Source: Chaunax sp. Z400 (taxonomy: Eukaryota; Chordata; Actinopteri; Lophiiformes; Chaunacidae). From it: a stretch of 64,000 nucleotides of DNA. Positions within the stretch are counted from its first letter, which is position 1. Each line of letters begins with the position of its first letter. Shown here in pieces: positions 49,633 through 60,702 of this stretch. A program made the position numbers and the translations under genes. The notes under the pieces were generated by a model. The model did not search any database and was not told where the DNA came from. It was given only the letters and a program-made list of their open reading frames with translations. The stretch lies in the NCBI GenBank assembly GCA_037577475.1, contig CM075197.1:26326150-26390149 (forward strand), in the 5' to 3' direction.

Positions 49633-50430
49633 GTAAGAAAACACACTTCAACATTACATGCCATTGAATGAAATGTGCATTTCAAGTATGCCAGAAAAAT
49701 AGGAAAATCAGACCTCACTGTGTCATTTCAAGGCTAAAATTAAGTTCTATGTACGAGATAACTGACCTGATTGGACTTTTCAGATCCATCAATTATAAAG
49801 TATTATATCTGAAAGGCAATGAAAACATTTCTTCAAGGACAAAAAGTTCATCTTTCAAAGGGAAATTAAAATCGGGGGAACCGATAAAGAAGAAAATGAA
49901 AGGCAAAAAGTGCTTTATCATCAAAAGATCTGTGCAGTTTTGCAGAAGTTATTGAAAGCCCAATTTCTGTTATTGCACCCCATTTATTTTTCTAAATGGG
50001 CTTTTCTGTGAAAGGAGAGCAGCTTTTAGTGTGGGATTACAGGACGCTCTCGCCTCCCTGATGCTGTGAAAACTGCACAGGTCGATGTTTGGAGTCAGTG
50101 TTTTCAGATTAAAGCTAAGAGATCATTATACAAACTTCTCCAGCGTTAATGGAGCGCCGCGGTCCACGTTCTCCCCATCCTCCCCGTCCTCGTCTGCCTC
50201 TTAAACAATAATGGGTTCCAGAGGTACTTTGAGCACCAAATAAAACTCTTCACACGAGCTTTTAGACTTTGACGAGGTTCATAGCTGCTCTGCATAATTC
50301 AGGAGTTTCTGGTTTGGACTTAAAGGCAGCATTCTTTGAACGAGGCTAACCTCTGTACTGGAGGTTAGGTGGAAACATAATGTGCTCATTGATTGTTATT
50401 GATCCTTTCTCTCTCACTTGGATTTGTTAG
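49633..50430 (+). other. shisa6 intron (798 nt)
   Basis: It runs from GTAAGA to GATTTGTTAG. No repeats or genes are recognised. The end carries a strong pyrimidine tract (CCTTTCTCTCTCACTTGG) upstream of the candidate microexon. Confidence 0.6.
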
Positions 50431-50451
50431 CCCACAGACAAATGAGACATG
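50431..50451 (+). CDS. shisa6: Candidate 21-nt shisa6 microexon
   Basis: A 21-base block between a TTTGTTAG acceptor and a strong G|GTAAGT donor has the same 2+n+1 phase as all neighbours. It would insert the residues AHRQMRH between the histidine-rich exon and the RMNNILTSATEPYDL exon. It is open in that phase only; using the CACAG seven bases further in would give an immediate stop. A strong pyrimidine tract precedes it. I do not recall an equivalent in mammals. Without transcripts this remains a prediction. Confidence 0.5.
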
Positions 50452-51484
50452 GTAAGTACACACATACATGTTGTGTTTATGTGTATTTTTTGTTCTTCCT
50501 CACCTTTTCCTCCACATTTGTCGTGTTTCTTTTGCACACTGGGGGTCATTTTTCATCCTCCTTTATCTATCTACTTTTTAAAGCTTGTGTATTTTTTTTT
50601 TTTGCCCTCAAAAAACTTCACGCTGCTGCATCACAATCCATGACCTTTAGTTCAATCGCAAGATCTCCTGCTTCACACATTATTTTTTATTATTCCACTC
50701 CACCTAACCGGCTCTATCTCACCCACACACACTCGCCAAAACACTTTATTTCCAGCTCAGTGAACGTCTCCCCTCTACTCCATACGCTCCTTGGTGTCAT
50801 GTGTCCCTGTCCTCCTTGCTGCAGCAGCCGCCCCCGTCCTATTTTTAATCCATCCAGAGTCCCTGCCCGTATCCCACCCGCTGCACCTCCTGACCCTGAC
50901 TGGGCGTCCCAAATACTGAAGCCATAGGAGCTCCACGCCTAATGGTGCCACACATATCACTGATAGCAGACACAGAACTTCTGAAGGTGTTTCATAATCA
51001 ACTTAAAGCTTCAGCAGCTTGGAGGAAGTTACAAATGGAGCTTTCTGTTGACTGAAAAGGTAGAAGAAGCAGCGGTTGGTGCATGTCAGTGATTCATCTT
51101 AACTTAAACCACAGAGCAATTTGTTCTATTTAGATCTTATATCTGGAAACCTGAGAAGATTATCTTGTTTTAAAAGTTATTTACTAGTTTTTAATCTAGT
51201 CTACTTATTTTTAGAAATCATTTTTAAGATTTCTTTGATACTTTTATTGCAATAAATTCCTAAATCAGTAAAATAAAAAGATTATCCAATACTAGTAAAG
51301 TCAGTCTCCACCCCTTCATAGCTGCAGACCTCCTTCAAGTCTTTCCCAATCCACACCCACATAACATCACACTGCGCCCTCTCTGTCTGCCTCCCTTCCT
51401 CTCCTCCACTAAAGACTCCCAGTGTTCACCCATCTTTGTGACTGACTGTACACACCCACCGCTTCCTCCCCTGTCCCCCTGTAG
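50452..51484 (+). other. shisa6 intron (1.03 kb)
   Basis: It runs from GTAAGT to a C-rich acceptor (CCCCTGTAG). It is pyrimidine-rich in its first 450 bases and near its end. An open frame crosses the microexon and intron (50418-50927) but is composition-driven. Nothing else is seen. Confidence 0.65.
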
Positions 51485-51643
51485 AGAGACCCCAGCGGAT
51501 GAACAACATCCTGACCTCGGCCACGGAGCCCTACGACCTCTCCCTGTCCAGATCCTTCCAGAACCTCAGCCATCTGCCGCCCTCCTACGAGCTGGGCCAC
51601 AAGTCTGACTTAAGTAAATACTACACCTCCCTCCACAGATTGA
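51485..51643 (+). CDS. shisa6: shisa6 conserved core exon (RMNNILTSATEPYDL)
   Basis: The acceptor is CCCCTGTAG with a long C/T tract and the donor is A|GTAGGT. The 159-nt exon begins with two bases completing a glutamate codon, then RPQRMNNILTSATEPYDLSL, followed by SRSFQNLSHLPPSYELGHK and SDLSKYYTSLHRL. This is the most conserved cytoplasmic block of SHISA6 outside the last exon. PPSYE is a proline-tyrosine type motif that could bind WW domains (inference). An in-frame alternative donor (A|GTAAAT at 51613/51614) could drop ten residues. The final A joins GT of the last exon to form serine. Confidence 0.96.
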
Positions 51644-54051
51644 GTAGGTGGTCCTTCATTCGTCCTCCATCGCCGTGTTCTGCCTCATGCACTAAAATAA
51701 AAAGACGGGAATGATGTCACTCCCATGCCCTGTGCATTAAAGGGTTGCCTTAAAAGCATCTTAATGTCAATTACAGAGACATGCAGCATGATGGGTATCT
51801 CCAGGTGGCATCATCAGCTGATCCTCCTCTCACTTCTCCACCTTTTTAGCGATATAAACTTTGACAACACGCCAGAACCTCACGCCTAGCCCATACCCTC
51901 CCATCGACTCATGCACCGGCCCATCAGCTGACATTTAATTGGCCTGTAATTTAGCTCCAATCTGGCAGCTCATGTCATGTTGTTAATGTCTCTTAATGAC
52001 ATATTAAGAGCCGCTTTTTTTCAGCTGAATGGCGTCTATATGCCAACAAGATGGCGTTTTAATCTCCGAGCAGTGATTCTATTCATTATCTTCGCTCATG
52101 ACCAGTGCATGCAAAGTATTCTCTGGATCAGCCGCATGTTTCCTGCATTCATCCAGATGTCTATTATTGATTTATGCTTTCAATAATCCAGGGAATCTCT
52201 TGAGAGTAACAATCACAGCTTAATGTACATTATCCATATATTTCACAGTAAGAGTGTAAGAGGCATAAAAAAATAGTCAAAACTTGTTTTGAATGGAAGG
52301 TAGTGTTAAAGTTTTTCTTCTGAACCCGAGGCGTTCAGTAATAAAAGATTAGATTAGATTAGATTATAATTTGTGACGATAGCCGGTAGAAACAGGAGGT
52401 TTATATTTTAACAGTTTTTTTGTATTTCTTTCATGTGGATGTTTGGATAAAATCAGACGGTATTTATGTCTCCTCTGATAAAACTGATGTTGTGCTCCAG
52501 AGGGTTTTAAAGAGAACCTTTAAAGATGCAGGAATGAATCTATTTTCATGCATCGGTTTTTGCGATGAGACCATGGTCTATGTTTGCAGCTGGACTCGTC
52601 TCATCCAAGCAGGAAAATGTCTTGAAAAACTAATCGATCGACACATTTTTCTCTCAGCTTTTACCGTCTTTTTAACACAGTTGAGTAAACAGTCATTAAA
52701 TGTGTGCCGTCATTAGTCAGCGGAGTGAAGGAGCGACGGTGGAAACAGACTGTATGCTTGCTCACGTTTAACAGATCTGTTGACAGGAAATCTTTTCTAA
52801 AAACTTTTCCTTTTCCCTCAAGGAGCCTTCAGGGTTTCTATTGATCTATAGGTGAAGATATTACACAATACAAACAAGTGGGACACTTTTTCTTCAGAGC
52901 ATTATTTGTAGCAGTGAATTCAATGCAGAGGAAATGTTGAGACACGCACAGAGAAAGCCATTTAAATGTGTCATTGGTTGTGTGATAGAAAAAAGTGCAA
53001 TGGTGCAAACTCCACATTCTTCTTTTATGTGATTGCTTCTTCTCTCTTATCAACTCGGGGCTCTGCTCTTATCTCGTCGGAGCCTTGTTCACACAACAAA
53101 AATCACAGATGAATCACGCCGAGCTACAAAAACACTTCTTGAATTTGTCAAACGAGTCGACAAAGAAAGTCCTTCCACTCGAATCATTGAAAACAAGCCT
53201 AGAAGTAATGTCATTAGTTGTTTTAATTAAACCATCTGAAGTGATAATGACGACTAAATTAAATCTGTACGGTTTATTTGCTATTTTAAATCCTTCAGTG
53301 AAGCTTGAGAAACAAAGATTGAGGAGGCTGCTCGCTCAGCTCCTCCAAGGAGGCTGCAAAAAAGGAGGAGAAACTAATCTTCGTTGGTTCTTTTGTCGTT
53401 TAATCAACCAAAAGGATCCAAAACTTTGAGAACAAACAAACTAAATTTAATCTTTGACAAAAAGACAAACAATTAAATGACATTGCTGCATTCGCCCTTT
53501 TATTCCACTGCTCCAAACCTCTCTGAAAATCACTTTATAATTGATGTTGCACTGCTTCCATGGGTTTTACTTCATTATATGATTACAGGCTTCTGTGATC
53601 AATAGCTGACACATAAATACACCGGCGATATTGAATCTAATCTAGCAGAGTGGGAGCGGGGGTTTAATTAGCCATTGTTAGCAATTTACTATGTTTGTAG
53701 CTCGGCTCCACGTTTGGGACACTTGAGCCTCCCACAATCATGTTAATTGTAAAGTGCTGCATTTTTATCGGTGCCGCGGAGATGAGAACAAGCTATAAGC
53801 ATCGACCCCGTTGAGTCATTTAACGTGTATAGAGTGTAACAAGTGTACAAACATGAAAAGCACGCCTTAAATCAGATGGTGGTGAAGGAAGTTCTGCAGG
53901 AAGAGTTCCTGAGCTCCTGTTTGCAGCTGATTACATCTAATGCCTCCATGTTTACATCTTGTCATAATAAAGTCAGACTATTGTGCAACAGTGATGTCAT
54001 ACTTACAACTCTTTGGTTCTCTTTTAAATATTGTTTTTATTTATGAATTAC

Positions 54052-54135
54052 TTCCAGTTGTTTGTACTTTATTTATTCTTTATTTGGATCCTCATTAGCT
54101 TCCACAAAGTCGTCGCTCGTCTTCTTGGGGTCCAA
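54052..54135 (-). repeat. LINE-like 3'-end fragment, antisense
   Basis: The phrases TTTATTTGGATCCTCATTAG and CTTCTTGGGGTCCAAAAC read on the minus strand as a non-LTR retrotransposon tail ending in CCAAATAAAG. It is a short, diverged copy, and the assignment is from memory of similar fish repeats. Confidence 0.45.
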
Positions 54136-54459
54136 AACAAAGGAAAGACAATCAAATTAAACAACAGAATAAAATATAAACAGGAATATCCCACACTAGA
54201 CAAATCAAGACATAAGTATTGACATTATTATTATTGAATAACGACAAAACAATGGTAACCTATTTAAGATTTCTCAGATGTTGTTTTAGCGACTTTTTCA
54301 AATCAAATCTGGTATCTGTCTAAGTTTGACACGGAGCATATTAAAGGCAAAGGAAGTTCTATAAAGAACAGTTTACATCATGCACTTAGTCCGAGGACTT
54401 GGCACCATTAAAAGACCGATGCTCACTTAACGTGTGTTATACTCATGGTAAAACCTGAA

Positions 54460-54720
54460 TATAGTCAAGTCAGTTTTATTTATACAGCGCCAAATCAAAA
54501 CAAAAGTCATCTCAAGGTAGTTTCCAAGAAGAGCAGGTCTAGACTGTACTCTTTATTCTACAGAGAACCAACTCTCCACCATGTGCAAGAACATGGAGAC
54601 GGTAAAGAGAAAAAACTGCCTTTTACTAAGAAGAAACCTGGAGCAGATCCTGACTCAAGGAAGCGGCCCTCTGCTCTGATTGGTTGGGTTGAGAGAACGA
54701 TGGGGAAATAGATTGGTTAA
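54460..54720. repeat. Widespread teleost interspersed repeat fragment
   Basis: The phrases TTTTATTTATACAGCGCCAA, AAGTCATCTCAAGGTAG, GAGCAGGTCTAGACTGTACT, AAGAAACCTGGAGCAGATCC and GATTGGTTGGGTTGAGAG follow the order of a repeat often seen in fish genomes. The 88-codon frame over it is incidental. I cannot name its class with confidence. Confidence 0.6.
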
Positions 54721-56588
54721 GAGAGAAAATACTACAAACAATACTAGTTTATCCCAAAAGAAATATCCCAAATAACATTCTGCATAAAGAACAGAAGGTG
54801 GTATTTTAATTTAGCCTCCACACTTTACTGTTTTCAGTCACTGTAACATTGATATCAGGACCATAATTATAATATATATTGGGGAAATAAATGTTGAATT
54901 AAAATATACTTAGAAAATAATGCTATGCTACAATAGGCTACCTCACACCTCCTTATTGTTGAACATGACAGACCAGAAAAAAGTCTAACTTGTCTACTGG
55001 CAATCAAAAAATAGTCACTGATTTTTAGTGGGTTTATCCGCATAAAAAAAAAAACCCGTATAAACATATATTTGCTAATTTTGGTGTAAAACTGTCCTGT
55101 ATCTTTTCTTACCACAGCGGGACAAAGTACATTCACATCACATTAACATTTGAGTCTATAATCACAATAACTATATGCAAGTTTGACCTATTGAAAGAGG
55201 TACGGGCCACGGCGTGTCAAGCTTATCTATACTTGTAGCCTCTGGTTGGGTCCGGTTGACATTTTCCACCATATCACATCTAACCCATGCCTTCAGGGAA
55301 TGATTCTGGAGGACATCGCCACTGAGCCAAAGTTTCGCCGTCGTCATTAGAGACATGAAACCCCTCATGGAGGGACAATAAGGTGACCTTCTGTATCTGG
55401 GCATCCCTCCCACAGAGCCGAGCATCCAGACAAACAATTCCCATCATACCTCTTCTCCACAACTCGCTGGAGCGTGGGATGGTCATAAAATGGCCATTCG
55501 ACCTCTGTAGGAGTTAATTATTGCTGAACACAGAGGTAACGACCCCTCAACCACAATGGTTAATCAAAGAGCTTGTATGGCAGCGTCCTCCTGTGTGCCA
55601 GCACTGCCAAAAACAGCTAGATAAAGGTCTGCTGAGAGCTGATTGCCACCTGTGCTTCATACAGTAATTCACTTTACCACAGGGGGCATGGGTGCATCCA
55701 GCAGAGAGAACAAACTGCTTTCTGGTGGAGGAATTAAACAACTGGTAGCCCGTTCAGGTAGAAGCAGCTCATGAACTGTTGAGTATTGTGGCAGGCTGAT
55801 GAGTCCTCTTCATACTGAAGGATGACACTGATGAGAGTCCGGTAGTGGGCTCTTCTTTTATGAATAAAAAGGACAAAACAATTCAAAACAGTCTGAAGTG
55901 ATGGTAAAGGGCCTCAACACAGTTGCTGGAGTGTCCTATTCAAAGTGTAGGACAGATGTAATGGAGACTAATGTGTCCTCCTTGGTGCTTTTCGGCTCCT
56001 CTTGTTCAGACAGTATGTTTTAATATGAGGACTACTTTATCACAAGGCATTTTTTGGACCAGACAGCTGTAATAATAATTAAGAATATCTTTAACTTGTA
56101 TTGTGCCTTTCAAGGTACCAAAGGAAAGTAAGAACATAAACTAAAATTCCAATGTTGGCTGGAGAGAAGGTGATGTTGTGGTCAAAGCTTTTGAGAACAG
56201 TTGGTTTTAAAGAGTTGACCACAGAATCACAGCTACAAGATAAGTGGAAATTGTCGTGCCCAATAAGGAGCCTCCTCCCAGGTGGCCATCAAGCCCCGAG
56301 TTTGGCGAAAGGTCTTTTTAGGGTTTTTTCAAGAAGGTGTAGCACTGTCGACAGAAAAAGTAGTGAATTTAGACATTTACCGTCCTCTAGGAAGTCGTAT
56401 TGGAACAGAATACGAAAAATCTGAAACAGATCTGCCTACAATGTCTTGAAAGGCATCTAGGGAATCCTGGAATCAGGAACTAGATTTAACTGTTAAGGCT
56501 ATTAATTACAGCAATTAAAGAATATAGAGTTGGCACAACCGTATTACTGTTGTCTCTCCCGGATTACCTTTGTCTTCTTACTCATCAG

Positions 56589-57196
56589 GTGATAAGGACA
56601 TTGATGAGTATTACACGAGGAAGCATCATCATCCTGACTTCGGTGGCCAGGGACCAACTCACATGGTGAAGCTGAACGCAGATCCCCAGCAACACCAACA
56701 GCGACAGCGTCCCCGCCGAGTCCAGAGGGCCATGTCCCAGGACCACGTCCTGTCTCCTCCCAGGACGCCACGTCGGGGGGACTATGGCTTATCTTCCTAC
56801 GGGGTCATGGCAGCAAATGCATACAGCAGCAGCCGCCACCTCTCAGACGAGCAGCTGCTATCAGCAGACCGCCTCCACTCCCAGGAACCTTTGCTGTTGT
56901 CTCCAGCAAGGAGGCGTGACAAGTTTCGGGAGAAGGCAATGGCACGGGCGATGTCTCACGCCGACATGCTGATGCCCGTCACACCTGTCATGGACCGCCA
57001 TAAGATGACGAAGATGCACTCTCAGCCCACCGCATCTAACGACTCCTACAACACACTGACGGTCAACCACCAAGCGACTACATCTAAGAGGCAGGCGTTT
57101 GCCTCCCGACGGACACACACAGTGGACCACCTACAGTACATTCCCGGCCACCACCACACATACCGCACTGCCAGTAAGAACGAGGTAACTGTTTAA
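56589..57196 (+). CDS. shisa6: shisa6 terminal coding exon with PDZ ligand
   Basis: The acceptor is CTTACTCATCAG after a T-rich tract. Two bases complete serine; 201 codons follow and TAA is at 57194-57196. In order: DKDIDEYYTRKHHHPDF (start of the tail), an Arg/Gln-rich stretch RQRPRRVQRAMSQDHVLSP (about residues 40-60 of this exon), LSDEQLLSADRLHSQEPLL, TPVMDRHKMTKMHSQ, RQAFASRRTHTVDHLQYIPG, and the C-terminal SKNEVTV. The last four residues are a PDZ ligand; in SHISA6 this tail anchors AMPA-receptor complexes to PSD-95 (family knowledge). The many Ser/Thr next to Arg suggest phosphorylation sites (inference). The overlapping minus-strand frames are antisense shadows. The exon is slightly longer than I recall for mammals because of Gln/His-rich insertions. 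Confidence 0.97.
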
Positions 57197-58889
57197 CTGC
57201 AGAGTGGTGAGCTGAAGGATTCCTGAGATACGGGACATCAACAGAAATCTCCAAACTCAGCAAGTCTCCTCTGCAGAGGTGTTATGTCTTCTTAATACAA
57301 CATCCTCCTACATTAAAACTCTTCCTGCTTTTTAGCACAAGCTTCCTGTGTCATCCAGATGTTGGATAGTTAGAATCAACCCTGGCAAAGACGTTTCTCT
57401 CTTAGGGCATCATAAGGGCTTTGCGCGTTGACACAAAGAGGAATCCTTCAAGTCAGACATTTGACAGCATCAAAGAAGTATTTTTTAAACTCAACATGCG
57501 ACTGAAAGGGAATTGTATCAACTTTATGAACATATAAATATACTATATTTACTATTTGAATTTTCAGTCCTTGTTATAGCTTTAGAGATTCTCTTTGACT
57601 GATGTAAGCACTTCAAGTGGTGCCTCTTAAAATTGTCCCATTTCAATGATGAAGTGGATTTGTGGGTTAAAAAGCACAATTAATGAATTCCCTTTTTTTG
57701 TTTGATTTATTTGACTCTTCTTCTTTAGTAAATGGCCAGAACATATCAGCTTATAGTGAAAACAGAGGCTCTTTCTGTTACATACAATAGATGATTGTAA
57801 ATAGGCTATATTAGCAGCATTAAAACAAGAAAAGCTGGCCTTTTGGCATTATGTTTTCAATTCTCCCCAATTAATAATGGATTCCCAATTAATCACTTTA
57901 GTTTTAGATTAGACAAAGATCCCATGTTAATATTATTTCCACTGATGTCTGCAATATATGTGGATGTGATGTGCTAATGGGGAGTATTTTCTTTTTACAG
58001 TGCTTGTAGCATAGAATGATCATGTATGAAACCACTGATGATTGGTATGTTCAGTCTGCAGACATAAATCCACAGGTGAAAAAGGAGCCTGATGGTTGTT
58101 TGAATTAGCTGAATTCTTTGTTCACACATTTCCTTGCTTGTTATCCAGGAGTGTTGTCTGAGGAGCTTATAGATGGAGTCGTACTTCAGTTGTGTTGACT
58201 GAAACAATCAGTACTAACAAGAACATTATAATCACTAGTCAATCAAGCATTAATTAAAACTGTGAACTGTTATGTTTTCATCAAAGCAATGCCTTATTGT
58301 ATGGAATCCCATATGCTCTTGATTGAACAATCATGCTTCTGTCATCTGTCTTCTTGTCTTAGCTTTATGTGCTATATTATTGATTATAATTTACCAGCAG
58401 TAAAAACCTGTACAGTGATAGATGATGCGGTACAAATACCTCCAAAAGGCTAAATTCAATTGAAGGCGTATCAAACTTTTGAAGGAAAACAATCAATATT
58501 TACTAGAAGGTAATTCTATTTGAAATGTGTCACAGTACTCATATTACCTGAATTAGTTTTGTGTGTATGTTTGCTTTGAGTTCAGTCAGATGAACTAGAG
58601 AGAAGAGGATCCTAGTGTTCAAGACACAAACCAGGACACAGGTGGACTGGGTCCTGAAGTAATATGAAGTATAATCAGGTTGTGTAGGGTCCCATTGTGT
58701 TGTTTGGCTCTGATTGTCAATATATATCAAACACCTCAGTGGACCCAGATGTAGTCTTGAATTATTCTGATCCGTTAGTTTTAGTCATTACACTAGAGAA
58801 ATACTGTACCATCTGTTAATTGTGAGTGAATTATTGTGTGAGTGAATTGGAACATCATGCTGCTGCCATGGAAAGCCATTGTTATGAAA

Positions 58890-59705
58890 GTCTCAAGTAA
58901 GACTAAGTCTTGGCTATAAGTTCCGAGTCAAGATGATGAAGTCCCATGTCAGGTCTCAAGTCAAGATGATTTTCCCAAATCAAGACAGCTAAGTCCCAGG
59001 TCCAGAGTCAAGACAATATTTTTCCCAAGTGACGATGATTTGGTCCCAAGGCAAGTCAAAGTCAAAACAATCAAGTCACAAGTTATATATTGGTTACTTC
59101 CTCTGGATGCGTTGAGGTCTTCAGGAGGTACCCAACCTTCACTGAGTGTTTTGGCCTTTATCCTCAGTGCTCTCTGGTTGGCATGCCAGCAGCAGTGGCC
59201 AGGTCACTGCCCCTCTTATCCGAGTCTACAGGCTGTAATGGCCGCAGATTATTATTATTATCAAATTAAAGTCAAAACAATTAAGTCACAAGTCAAGACA
59301 ATGTGGTCCCTAATCAGTGTATCACGTCAAGAGAATGTTGTCCCAAGTAAAGATAATTTGGTCCTAAGTCAAGACAATTAAGTCCCATATCAGGTCCCAA
59401 GTCGAGACAATTTTTTCCCGAGTCAAGTTAAAGTCAAAGCAATTAAGTCACAAGTCAAGACAATGTGGTCCAAAGTCAATTTCAAGTCAAGACAATTAAG
59501 TGCCAAGTAAAGACAATTCAGCATCAAGTAGAGTCAAAAGACAGGACAATTCAATCCCACTTCAAGTTCTAAGATGATTCAGCCCCATGTAAAATCCAAT
59601 TCAAAGACAATTACGTTGCAAGTTAAGTGCCAATACAAGACATTTTGTTCTTAAGTCAAGTTAAAGTCAAGACAGTTAAGTCACAGGTGAGGTCACAAAT
59701 CAACA
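58890..59705. repeat. CAAGTC-type minisatellite (copy 2)
   Basis: Degenerate units are built from AAGTCAAGACAATTAAGTC, CACAAGTCAAG and GGTCCCAAGTC over roughly 800 bp. It is interrupted at 59086-59265 by unrelated sequence with an ATT run. The unit differs in detail from the array at 23325-24015 but shares the CAAGTC core and the GTCTCAAGTC and GTCCCAAGTC forms. Confidence 0.85.
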
Positions 59706-60521
59706 GTAAAGACAGCAAACCATGAATTTATCTGGTTTGGGTAGATTTTCAACTGTAAAGACTTGAATACAGTGTTCTTGTATCAGAACTGCATTTTCTT
59801 AAATGACAGAAAAGCAATGTGTCATTACACACAAATCTCTGCTTATGTTGAAATGCGCTCATGTCGTTTTGCCTCGAGATGACTTATTTGTTTTTTAAAA
59901 ATAATGAATTAATGATTGATGACTTGAGTTTGTTGGACTCTTTTGGCCAACTTTCCACATTTCTTTAATTTACTTTAAAATTGATGTGCTATTTTCCTTT
60001 CTTTTATGCCATGTCGGTTTTAAATGATGTCAATTCTTTCCAAACTTATAGTCTTTGTACATACAATTGTTTTCCTTTTCTTGGGGAATGCTTGCAGGTT
60101 ATGTATGTATACTTTATAGCTAAGGTTGAGGTTGGATGTTAACTGTTCAGTAGACTGCTTCAGACAGATATCTGTACCCTCTCACCTCACTCAGCTAGTA
60201 TTCAAACATCTGCTCCTTCCTTTCACTTAATTAATAATGATGTCATCCCAAGAGCCTTTTTTTATCCTATCCATGCAGCATTACTCTATTGCCATTTACT
60301 GTTTTCAAAATGTTGTGAGGTTCATTTGCTGCCACAAAGGCTTTGGTGTCCTTTTCATTTATAGGACTGTTGTCTTTTCATATAGTTTTATATAACACAG
60401 CTAAATGTGGTATGAAAGAAAAAGGTGTCTGTGTAATTGCACAAATAACTGGAAACTAATTTAAAGGCTTCGAAACAACAAATTATGACTGTTCTTGTGC
60501 ATTTTATCTTTGTTTACAACT

Positions 60522-60527
60522 ATTAAA
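60522..60527 (+). promoter_or_regulatory. Candidate poly(A) signal ATTAAA
   Basis: The hexamer lies 3.3 kb after the stop. GTGTGTTGT follows from about 60537, a typical downstream GT-rich element. It is chosen over other hexamers because of that element and because recognisable mobile-element sequence starts at 60701. Confidence 0.45.
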
Positions 60528-60702
60528 GCACATCACGTGTGTTGTATACATCAGTTTAATTAATTAGGCCTGTGCTGTTTCAATAAGTTTCAAGTCCACT
60601 TCATTTTAAACTTGATAAAAGTTCTTAGAGATCAGTAAACAATGAAACTTTTTTGGGGATTTTTGTTCAAATACATCAGCCAGCTTTTTTACTAACCGTT
60701 AA

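Larger units (their letters stand above)
51644..56588 (+). other. Last shisa6 intron (4.9 kb)
   Basis: It runs from GTAGGT to a T-rich acceptor (CTTCTTACTCATCAG). It contains a TTAGA pentamer run near 52347-52370, repeat fragments at 54052-54135 and 54460-54720, and an unclassified possible transposon relic at 55170-55800. 53560-53830 is free of recognised repeats and includes TTTAATTAGCC, a homeodomain-type core. No gene is seen. Confidence 0.65.
1..60545 (+). other. shisa6: shisa6 gene, 3' two-thirds (partial at 5' end)
   Basis: This span covers seven coding segments that join in one frame into the cytoplasmic tail of Shisa6, plus introns and a probable 3' UTR. The family is type I membrane proteins with an extracellular cysteine-rich domain. 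Shisa6 binds AMPA-type glutamate receptors at excitatory synapses and is anchored by PSD-95-type PDZ proteins. Diagnostic sequence includes ALADILRQQGP, KNHYTPV, RMNNILTSATEPYDL, LPPSYE, RAMSQD, LSDEQLL, YIPGHHH and the terminal EVTV. The signal peptide, Shisa cysteine domain and transmembrane exons are absent; I looked for them in 1-5219 and did not find them. No promoter is in the window. The 3' boundary is inferred from a poly(A) hexamer and is uncertain. SHISA7 and SHISA9 share the architecture, but the C-terminal exon fits SHISA6 best from memory. Confidence 0.9.
57197..60545 (+). other. shisa6: Probable shisa6 3' UTR
   Basis: T-rich, non-coding sequence follows the stop codon. It contains a Pumilio-like TGTAAATA at 57796-57803 and, at about 58890-59705, a CAAGTC-type minisatellite. 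The end is placed by an ATTAAA hexamer at 60522-60527 with GT-rich sequence 10-20 nt downstream. Earlier ATTAAA hexamers (for example near 57312 and 58253) could give shorter forms. A UTR of about 3.3 kb is plausible for a synaptic gene but unproven. Confidence 0.5.

Noticed and set aside
50438..50451. Alternative acceptor after CACAG inside the microexon
   Set aside because: In the required phase it gives an immediate TGA stop.
50418..50927. 169-codon + strand frame overlapping the microexon
   Set aside because: Read-through into pyrimidine-rich intron; the codon phase differs from the shisa6 phase and the peptide is F/S/P biased.
56544..57130. Minus-strand frames opposite the last shisa6 exon
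   Set aside because: Antisense shadows of the coding exon.
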